This document shows, piece by piece, positions 56,979 to 64,000 of a stretch of 64,000 nt of DNA; position 1 is the first letter of the stretch; each line of letters begins with the position of its first letter. The translations under genes were made by a program, and so were the position numbers. This DNA is from Paenibacillus amylolyticus. Lineage in GTDB: Bacteria; Bacillota; Bacilli; Paenibacillales; Paenibacillaceae. A model generated the notes under the pieces. The model was not told where the DNA came from. It saw nothing but the letters and a program-made list of their open reading frames with translations, and made no database searches. The stretch is taken from the NCBI RefSeq assembly GCF_029689945.1, contig NZ_CP121451.1, positions 4,712,001 to 4,776,000 on the forward strand, read 5' to 3'.

Positions 56979-57021
56979 GTATACGTTTGTATACAACATA
57001 TTCATGCATACGATTGTATAC
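56979..57021. promoter_or_regulatory. Two tandem 16-bp operator-like repeats
   Basis: GTATACGTTTGTATAC (56979-56994) and GCATACGATTGTATAC (57006-57021) fit GYATACGWTTGTATAC and begin 27 bp apart, directly upstream of the 97-aa gene. Half sites GTATAC are self-complementary. Likely binding sites for the regulator of the exporter operon. Confidence 0.65.
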
Positions 57022-57094
57022 GCGATAAAAAGTGGTGTCAACCTTAATTTTCCAATAGAGTTAAGTAGCATGTATGTTCACCCATCTGTAACAG

Positions 57095-57117
57095 AAAAAA
57101 AGCCGCGATTCCGCGAC
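57095..57117 (-). terminator. Intrinsic terminator after the alpha/beta hydrolase gene
   Basis: Minus-strand GTCGCGGAATCGCGGC followed by T7, 19 nt beyond the stop. Confidence 0.85.
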
Positions 57118-57135
57118 TTCTTTTACTGGGGATTG

Positions 57136-58077
57136 CTACTTTATCTCACTCATAAACTTCTTATATTCTTGAACGATTTCTTTGGATCGGGAGTGATGCA
57201 AATAATGTTCTCCCTCGAAAGTCATCACTTTTCCATGCACGGAATCTTTGACTTGCTCTTCATGCAAGGGGATCCATGCTTCCGTTTCGGTATCATTCGC
57301 TTGTAAGAAGAAAATCAACGGAAAATCTTTGGGGAAAGACAAGTTCTCCGTTGCTTTGAAATTAGGAGCAAAGTTTTCGCCTTCATTCAGGTTGTTCGGA
57401 TTAAACGTATTTTTGAGTGAAAGGATTCGAATTTGCTCTCTGGTTTCAGCATCAACATCGGGTGCAATCAGTTGATCAGGGGCCAGTTTCATTAACAGTC
57501 GGTAGAATCCTGATTTTTTAAGCAGTTTGTACGTTCCGGTTGGGAATGGATCATCGTTACCTCCCTGCGTTGGGACACTGCTCTCAATGCCGACAAAGGA
57601 AGTTACTTCGTTTGCATATTTGTTCACATAATCCAATCCGTATATCCCTGAAATGGAGTGAGCCATGAGCGTATAACGTTGAATACCAAGTTGCTGTAAC
57701 GCTTCATGAATTTCACTAACCATATTTTCCGTAGTACGCTCTTTTTCAGTAATATCACTTAATCCATAACCGAAAGGTTCAATGACAACGACTTTGTAAA
57801 ATGGAGATAGCTCATCGATGAGCGGTTTGAAATCAAGGGCTGGGGCGGGTGTTCCATATCCAGGAAGCAATACTACCGTTTCTTTGCCTTTTCCTTGAAT
57901 CAACACATTCATGTTTTTGCCGTCAACCGCTACAAATTGGCCATAAGGTTTTATCTTCCCTTCCTCCGATTTGTTGCTAACTGCATTAATAATAAAGACA
58001 GTCGCAATAAACAATGCAAAAGCGATAACGATCGCACCAAATATTTTGAGCAAAATAATTAATATTTTTTTCATCAT
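57136..58077 (-). CDS. Membrane-anchored alpha/beta hydrolase (array copy 1)
   Basis: 313 aa. An N-terminal membrane anchor (GAIVIAFALFIATVFII) is followed by an extracellular alpha/beta hydrolase: oxyanion VLLPGYGTPAPALDF, nucleophile elbow MAHSISGIYGLDY (Ser in H-S-I-S-G), and His in FEGEHYLHHSR. AGGAGAG precedes the ATG. It is strongly related to the genes at 62098 and 63157 (shared VVxVEPFGYGLSDxTEKERT), which points to tandem duplication. Substrate unknown. Confidence 0.87.
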   Translation of the reverse strand: MMKKILIILLKIFGAIVIAFALFIATVFIINAVSNKSEEGKIKPYGQFVAVDGKNMNVLIQGKGKETVVLLPGYGTPAPALDFKPLIDELSPFYKVVVIEPFGYGLSDITEKERTTENMVSEIHEALQQLGIQRYTLMAHSISGIYGLDYVNKYANEVTSFVGIESSVPTQGGNDDPFPTGTYKLLKKSGFYRLLMKLAPDQLIAPDVDAETREQIRILSLKNTFNPNNLNEGENFAPNFKATENLSFPKDFPLIFFLQANDTETEAWIPLHEEQVKDSVHGKVMTFEGEHYLHHSRSKEIVQEYKKFMSEIK

Positions 58078-58102
58078 GATGGTTCTCTCCTGTTGAGTTC
58101 GT

Positions 58103-58272
58103 TTATTTTTTCGATGAAATTTGAAATTGGGAACCAGCCTCCTTTTTCATGGGAGCCGGTGCGGCCATTGCAGACATTGGGACTAACATGGTTAACACTA
58201 GCGTTAAAGCTGCAATTGAAGTTCGACTGATCCCTTGACCTCGTTTATTTTCTTTTGTTGTATCATCTGCAT
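58103..58272 (-). pseudogene. Internally deleted remnant of a beta-lactamase-fold gene
   Basis: The minus strand encodes [20 protein letters not shown] followed by AAPAPMKKEAG and at once SQFQISSKK and stop. The first part matches the signal peptide of the gene at 58486-60575 ([20 protein letters not shown]), the last part its final residues (GSTFEISLK). About 650 codons in between are missing. The only good start (AGGAGAAG then ATG) is in another frame. So this is a paralogue collapsed by an internal deletion. Confidence 0.7.
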
Positions 58273-58440
58273 CTTCTCCTGTCGTTATCTCTTTATTAGA
58301 GCATCATTCTTGGTGCTGAACTAAGCTTAACCAATATAAATGTACTGCTCGTGACGTCTATATGAACCGAATATGAACAGGCAAACTAATATGAGTACAT
58401 GATGATTTACGATACTTACTACTTCCTTTTTTTTGCCATA

Positions 58441-58474
58441 AAAATACCCCTCCAAGTGTCACTTAAAGAGGGAT
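58441..58474 (-). terminator. Intrinsic terminator after the beta-lactamase-fold gene
   Basis: Minus-strand TATCCCTCTTTAAGT / ACTTGGAGGGGTA stem followed by TTTTT, about 12 nt beyond the stop. The stretch 58273-58440 shows no gene. Confidence 0.8.
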
Positions 58475-58485
58475 AAAAACTTCGC

Positions 58486-60575
58486 TTATTTTAATGAAAT
58501 TTCAAATGTTGAACCGACCTCACCTGCAAATACAATGCGGCCGTTTTCCGGTAAAACAACCTCATTCTTACCGCCGACCACGGTGTGATTAATACATACA
58601 CCCTTCTGATCATATACGGCAAAGGCGCCATTTGAAGGCAGTTTAACAGTCATGATTTTTCCATTCACCGTTGCTGGCACCGAGAACCATTTGGCATACC
58701 CGTCTGCTTGAATTGTTGTTACAGATTGTTTACCTGCATAGATTGGTTTTACAATTTCATCGCTGGCGTACACACTACCTAGAGCTGTAATGTACTCCAC
58801 TCCGTTCTTTTCAGCGAAATAAATTTCCTTTGAATCCCGTCCTGCCATACCAGGAATTTGCAGATCCGTGACTGCTTCGTTGGCTCCAATAATCTTACTA
58901 TTGGTCACATACCCTGGAGTCTCTTCGTTCATATGGAAAGAAAGGATTGGTGATGAATGCTGATATACAGTTGATGTATACTTCTGATTCACCACGTAGT
59001 ATATCTTACCTTCACGCTGCTTCCATGAGGCGGTAATATCCTGGGATAATTCATTGGCTTCCAGCTTTTCCGCCGTATATTCGGAGAACGCCAACTGTCC
59101 AAGTCCCGGCATGGATATATAAGATCGGGACCACAGATACGTCCTTCCATTCTGCTCCGTAACGAATTTCAGCTTTTCTGTGCCTTTATCGTTAACAAAC
59201 GTACCATCCGCTGTATAGGTGTATTCTTGCGCCGGGTTATTTGGAGCTGTCAGTGCAGATACAGTCATTTTTCCAGCATGATTCAATTCGATCTTCTTAA
59301 CCGAATTATTAGAACCGTATACACCCGCATACGTGGATAGTTCTTCAGGCATATCTGCCTTCACTGGCACGCCAAAAGATTTTTCCGGCTTCCGTTCTGT
59401 AATAATGCCCTTTTCCTCAAGTACGCTAAGTAATAATTCACTTGCAATAAACTGATCTCTGGCACTTGTTCCCCTGATGAGGTAACGGCTGCAGCCAGAT
59501 TGTATTCTGGCAGTACGATTAGAGAGGAGTGATACGATATCGTATCTCCGCCTTTCGTCAGAGCCTTGATGCCATATTCACTGAACGGATACAAGTTGAC
59601 ACTATCCCACCCTAGCCCGTAAGAGATGGACGTGTCGCTATCCTCCGGCCACATACCTCTTCTATATTCTTCTTGCGCCATGGCTTCTACCGACTTACTG
59701 GATAGAATGCCCTCGACTTCTCCCGTGAAGATTTGTGAAAATTTCACCAGATCCTCAGCAGTCGAATAGATGCCTCCAGTAGCAATGATATTATAATTCT
59801 CTTGGGGAAGCTGATCCTTAACCAAAGGAGAATAGATACCCGCCATTGCTGCTGGATCAACGACATCCTGTGGTGTTTTGGTATGTTTCATGTCCAAAGG
59901 TTCCGTAAAATAGTGGTGTATAAAAGCTGTAAAGCTCATACCGCTCACTCTTTCAACTAGAATCTCGGCTAAGGTAAAACTGTCGTTACTATACACCGAG
60001 TATGCGCCAGGATCAGCCTTCAAGTGTTGATTCGCCAATTGCTCCAGGAACGTGTCATGTGAATACGTATCGTTATCCCCGTATAGTGTGGCATTGCTTC
60101 CGGTGCTGCCTAACAGACCTGAGGAATGATTCAGCAGCATCCGAGGTGTAATTTGCTTGTATCGGTTATCTTTCATTTTAAAATCGGTGATATAGTCCAC
60201 AACTGGCACATCCAGATCAACCTTGCCATCATCAACAAGCTTCATAACTGAAGCTGTAAGAAACATTTTACTTGTTGAACCGATGCCGTAGATTGTCTCT
60301 GAAGTAAGTGGTACTCTATCCTCTAGATCGTTTTTGCCGGTTTGACCGGACACCACAATCTCTCCAGCATCCATTAAGGCATATTGCACACTGGTTGTAC
60401 CATACGTTTCGGTAAGGATCTTCGCTTTCTCCGCCACAATTTTCTTGGTTGGTTCATACGTCAGATCACTGTTGTTACTCGTAGCTGGTGCGGCCATGAC
60501 TGACATTGGAGCTAACATCGTTAATACCAAAGTTAAGGCAGTAATTGAAGTACGTTTCCCCTTGTGTCGTCTCAT
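58486..60575 (-). CDS. Secreted beta-lactamase-fold serine hydrolase, frameshifted as sequenced
   Basis: Paralogue of the gene at 8533. Signal peptide to about residue 29, SxxK box STSK in [26 protein letters not shown] as Y-x-N box, [16 protein letters not shown] and [11 protein letters not shown]. The C-terminal beta domain ([20 protein letters not shown]) is also shared. The frame breaks at G4 (59471-59474). Five G restore [20 protein letters not shown] and 696 aa. AGGAG lies 9 nt before the ATG. Probably an extracellular esterase or D-amino-acid peptidase rather than a resistance enzyme. Confidence 0.86.
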
Positions 60576-60609
60576 TCACATCATCTCCTGAGTTTAAATA
60601 TTGGACTGA

Positions 60610-62063
60610 TCAGAGTTCTTGCGGATCTATGAATTTCACCTCTGGGTAGATGTCGCTCGGCCCATTAATCAGGTCTCCACCCGTTCCTTTCAATTGCTTG
60701 TTAAAGAAATTGAGTACATATTGATTGACGATATCTGCCCCTCTTTACCATTGATATCTCCTGTGATGCCTGACAGTTTAATCAGCTCCGAATAGAATTG
60801 AAGGTCCGTGAAATTAAAGTGTTGGGTTCCTTCTATATAAATTACGTTCCCTCCATGTTCGATGACATTTTTCATAATGTGCAGCTCATCTGAAAGAAAT
60901 TTAGTTACCTCGTCATCCGAATTTTGATCATTTTCAAAATTGGCTAACCAGTCTTCGAAACTTCCCGATCTGATGAACATAAACGGCTTGTTGATATCAT
61001 CTCTATTTTCCACTTCATTCAGTGACCCGTCCATATTAACCCCGGCCTTGATTCTATAATCCAAATACGTTACATTAAACGCCGTTGCACCCCCAAAAGA
61101 ATGCCCCATCGTGCCGACGTTATTTAAATCCATTTTCCCTTTGAATTGACTTTCAATTGCACCAGAATTCAGCTTTTCGATTTGATTGATTACAAACTCC
61201 ACGTCTTTGGTCCATATATCTCCAATTTGTTTGCGGTCATCGATGGTAGTCATCTTAGTTGTATATCCCGTTACACGGCCATCCGGAAAAAGGGTAGCAA
61301 ACGTGCTGTACGTATGATCGATTGTCACTACGATAAACCCATGACTGGCCAGATTCTCCGCCTGTGATGCTTGTAGAACTCTACTGGTTCCCATACCATG
61401 AGATAGCAGTACCACGGGATAAGGAGTTGCAGAAGGTATTATTTCAACATTTTCATAAGAGTTGGTCCGACTATACTTCCAGTAGTCGAGTACAAATTCG
61501 GGCAGTTTTAAAGAAGCAGAGAAGCTCTGAATATATTTTTTGAACATTTCTTTATCATTTGGAAACAGCGTGTCACGCTTGTTGTTATTGATGTTTTCAG
61601 TAGGATACCAGAGTTGGGCCATTAACTCCCTCTGATCGGTTTGATCTTCAGTCAAGATCTCGTCTCTGTTCTGATCTCTAAAATGAAAGGTTTGCGTCCC
61701 TACTTTCTCAAGACCCTCCGGTTTCGGCAGATCAAAGACTGGTAAGTATACGGACAAAAGGGTAGAAGCAACAAGCAGAATGACGATTAAGGAAGATAAA
61801 CTATATTTCAACAGTTTACCTATTTTTAGATTCACCATCTTTTCGGAATGTCGGAGTAAAACGATGATTATGAATAGAGCCGTCATGATATATACCACAA
61901 GCAACTGCCATCGGTATCCCTCAACCAACAATTGAACTACGAGTATGACACCACTTCCTATACCCACACCCAAACCTATTTTCTTTGCCTTTCTTTTCAT
62001 AAACAGCAGGTCTGCGAGTAAAGAAAAACAGGACAGAATTAAAAGTATCTCAAATAATCTCAT
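60610..62063 (-). CDS. Membrane alpha/beta hydrolase (PAF-acetylhydrolase/dienelactone hydrolase-like), frameshifted
   Basis: Four hydrophobic N-terminal segments (residues 1-115) precede an extracellular hydrolase domain: oxyanion VVLLSHGMGTSRVLQ, nucleophile MGHSFGGATAFN, acid in NMDGSL and His in GTQHFNFTD, the PAF-acetylhydrolase-like order. The given frame ends at 60690. One G added to G4 (60738-60741) continues KEGADIVNQYVLNFFNKQL to a stop at 60610, total 484 aa. It lies 34 nt upstream of the beta-lactamase-fold gene and may be in one operon with it. Confidence 0.84.
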
Positions 62064-62097
62064 TTGTATTTCCTCTCTCTAGGCTCCTACAGGATAT

Positions 62098-63081
62098 TTA
62101 TTTTGCTTCGGCCATAAAAGCTCTAACGTCTTCTGCGATTTGTTTGAATTGAGTGTGATGTAAATAATGTGAACCATCCATTGTAACTACTTTCCCATGG
62201 ACCGAGTCTTTGATCTGTCCTTCATGCAATGGGATCCATCCTTCTACCCCTTCATTATTCGCTTGTACAAAGAGAAGAAGTGGAAGATCTTTAGGGAAGC
62301 TTAAACCTTGAGCACCTTTAAAATTGGTATAAATATGATCCATCTCGTTCAATGACGTGGGATTATACATGTTTTTATTCGAGATCATCTTCATCTGCTC
62401 AACCGTCTGTTCATCGAATGCAAGTCCCTCATAGGGGTCTGCACCCACTTTCATCATTAATCTTAAGAGACCTGTATTTCTGAGAACAGCGAACGTTTTT
62501 AATGGGAACTTTGCATCTGTAATACTTGGTTGAGTGGATACACTGCTATCAATACCGACAAAGGCAGTTACCTCATCCGGATATTTGTTCACATAATCAA
62601 TGCCGTAAATGCCCGCAATGGAGTGACCCATAAGCATGTACTGCTGAATATCAAGTTGCTGCAGAGCTTCATGAATCTCACTTACGATATTCTCTGTCGT
62701 TCTTTCTTTTTCAGTTTCATCACTTAATCCGTAACCGAATGGCTCAACTGCCACTACTTTGTAATATGGTGATAATTGATCAATAAGCAACTTGAAATCA
62801 AGCACGGGTGTTGCTGTTCCATAACCAGGCAGAAGCACAATCGTTTCCTTGCCTTCACCTTGAATGAGCACATTCATATTTTTCCCGTCTACAGATACAT
62901 GCTGACCGTAAGGCTCGATCTTTTTGGCCTCAGAATTACTGCTGATCACATTGGTGATATAAACAATTCCCAGAAACAGAACAACAGCGATTACGATTGC
63001 TCCTAATACTTTAAGTATGATATTTCGTATCTTCTTGACCCTGGTTCTATTCTTGGCTTTCTTTCCTTCGAATTGTGTCAT
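62098..63081 (-). CDS. Membrane-anchored alpha/beta hydrolase (array copy 2)
   Basis: 327 aa from the ATG at 63081 (AGGAGA 8 nt upstream; the longer reading from 63117 includes this site). Basic start, membrane anchor LGAIVIAVVLFLGIVYI, then TIVLLPGYGTATPVLDFKL, nucleophile in MGHSIAGIYGIDYV and His in DGSHYLHHTQ. It shares most of its sequence with copies at 57136 and 63157. 34 nt separate it from the next gene downstream, so these hydrolases are probably co-transcribed. Confidence 0.87.
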   Translation of the reverse strand: MTQFEGKKAKNRTRVKKIRNIILKVLGAIVIAVVLFLGIVYITNVISSNSEAKKIEPYGQHVSVDGKNMNVLIQGEGKETIVLLPGYGTATPVLDFKLLIDQLSPYYKVVAVEPFGYGLSDETEKERTTENIVSEIHEALQQLDIQQYMLMGHSIAGIYGIDYVNKYPDEVTAFVGIDSSVSTQPSITDAKFPLKTFAVLRNTGLLRLMMKVGADPYEGLAFDEQTVEQMKMISNKNMYNPTSLNEMDHIYTNFKGAQGLSFPKDLPLLLFVQANNEGVEGWIPLHEGQIKDSVHGKVVTMDGSHYLHHTQFKQIAEDVRAFMAEAK

Positions 63082-63156
63082 TCTGATCTTCTCCTGTCTT
63101 GAACTGAATTTGAACAAGTTAAAAAATGTTATGTCGTTACAGAAAAGGGGTTTATT

Positions 63157-64000
63157 CTAACGGATGATGGGTTCTCGAATTCCTCCCATAAACCCCCTGA
63201 ATCCTTCAGCGATTTCTTTGGCATGGGAACGGTATAAATAATGATTTGCTTCTAGCAGCACCAGTTCACCACGTGCAGAGTTCTCTATTAACTTCTCGTG
63301 CTCGGGAACCCAATTGTCCACTGCCGGATGGTTCTTTTGAACAAAGAACAGAACCGGGAGATCGACAGGGAATGTTAACTGTTCGGCTGCTTTAAAATTG
63401 GAGTACATGCTTACAATCTCGTTCAATTGGGTGGGATTAAACATGTTCCTTTGGTTCAAAATGTTCAATTGTTCTTTGGTTTGTTCATCATACGGTAGCC
63501 CATCATACGGATCATCACTCATTTTCAATTGCAAACGCGGGAAACCCAGGTTACGGTACCAATGAATCGGTACGATTTCGGATGCTTCTACCTTCTGTTC
63601 ACTAATCGCTGGCACACTGGTATCCAACCCAACGTATGCACTTACTTCATCAGCATATTTGTTCACATAATCCAGACTATAAATCCCCGAGATGGAATGA
63701 CCCATCAAGATATAACGATCAATATGCAGACTCTGTAACGCTTCGTGGATTTCACTGACGATATTTGCAGTACTGCGTTCCTTTTCGGTCTGATCACTCA
63801 ATCCATAACCAAACGGTTCAACCACAACGACTTTATAATCGGGAGATAATTCTGAAATGAGCGGCTTAAAATCAAGCGCAGGCGACGCTGTTCCAAAACC
63901 CGGCAGAAGTACAATCGTTTCCTCGCCTTTGCCTTGAATGAACACATTCATTTTTTTCCCATCTACGGATACGTGTTGTCCGTATGGCTCCAATCTTTTT
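63157..64000 (-). CDS. Alpha/beta hydrolase (array copy 3), 5' end beyond the window
   Basis: The frame is open at the right edge. Visible part: RLEPYGQHVSVDGKKMNVFI, TIVLLPGFGTASPALDF, nucleophile in MGHSISGIYSLDYV, His in LEANHYLYRS, and the C-terminus GFRGFMGGIREPIIR. By comparison with copies 1 and 2 about 50 N-terminal residues with the membrane anchor lie outside the window. The TTG near 63993 is not a likely start. Third member of the array. Confidence 0.86.
   Translation of the reverse strand, partial: KRLEPYGQHVSVDGKKMNVFIQGKGEETIVLLPGFGTASPALDFKPLISELSPDYKVVVVEPFGYGLSDQTEKERSTANIVSEIHEALQSLHIDRYILMGHSISGIYSLDYVNKYADEVSAYVGLDTSVPAISEQKVEASEIVPIHWYRNLGFPRLQLKMSDDPYDGLPYDEQTKEQLNILNQRNMFNPTQLNEIVSMYSNFKAAEQLTFPVDLPVLFFVQKNHPAVDNWVPEHEKLIENSARGELVLLEANHYLYRSHAKEIAEGFRGFMGGIREPIIR

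Noticed and set aside
1..64000. CRISPR arrays, tRNA or rRNA genes, insertion sequences, prophage genes
   Set aside because: Read through both strands for these; no direct-repeat arrays, cloverleaf segments, transposase motifs or phage modules were recognised.

Overview
The window looks like chromosome from a spore-forming, low-to-mid GC Bacillota, most probably Paenibacillus. The evidence is a gerA/gerB/gerC germinant-receptor operon with its small D gene, bacillithiol genes (bshB2/yojF), Gram-positive ribosome-binding sites (AGGAGG type), a CUT1 sugar transporter without its own ATPase, and many AraC, LacI and GHKL/LytTR regulators. No rRNA, tRNA, CRISPR array, prophage or transposase was seen. 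About 60 genes are present and most lie on the minus strand.

Layout. 1-2.2 kb: nosD-nosL-nosY copper-maturation genes, cut by the left edge, without nosZ. 2.4-3.5 kb: bshB2 and yojF. 3.7-8.4 kb: a DUF817 membrane protein, an unknown anchored protein, murB, a short-chain dehydrogenase behind a MerR-type promoter, and a methyltransferase. 8.5-18.7 kb: a beta-lactamase-fold hydrolase, an AgrC/AgrA-like pair, a GH2 glycosidase, an SDR with an AraC regulator, and a secreted lipase. 18.9-22.5 kb: two unknown small proteins, a GAF histidine kinase and a GH18-type protein with stalk domain. 22.6-26.6 kb: the germination operon. 26.8-32.0 kb: a sugar ABC transporter with AraC and LacI regulators. 32.2-43.5 kb: mixed metabolism, including the ykkC-ykkD guanidinium exporter under a clear guanidine-I riboswitch, a DEAD-box helicase, a threonine aldolase and MarR.

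The most unusual region is 43.65-54.5 kb. It is a tightly packed, visibly AT-rich eight-gene minus-strand operon: two ABC half-exporters, a GH36 alpha-galactosidase, galactokinase, an intracellular GH53 galactanase, APS kinase, a PAPS sulfotransferase and an amidinotransferase-fold enzyme. It joins galactoside handling, sulfation, guanidino/amidino chemistry and export, and I know of no described system with this set. Just upstream, at 54.73-54.88 kb, is an intergenic element with nested base-pairing that looks like a structured RNA. From 54.9 kb to the right edge there is another ABC exporter with tandem operator-like repeats, then an array of related alpha/beta hydrolases and beta-lactamase-fold proteins, including an internally deleted remnant.

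Sequence quality matters here. About 20 single-base frameshifts break at least 15 otherwise normal genes. Most are one base missing from a short homopolymer run, and every one restores a family-typical protein when corrected. I read this as homopolymer sequencing error rather than mass gene decay. Coordinates of such genes below span the reconstructed gene. A stereotyped terminator hairpin (GTCGCC..GGCGGC plus T-run) recurs behind many minus-strand genes.
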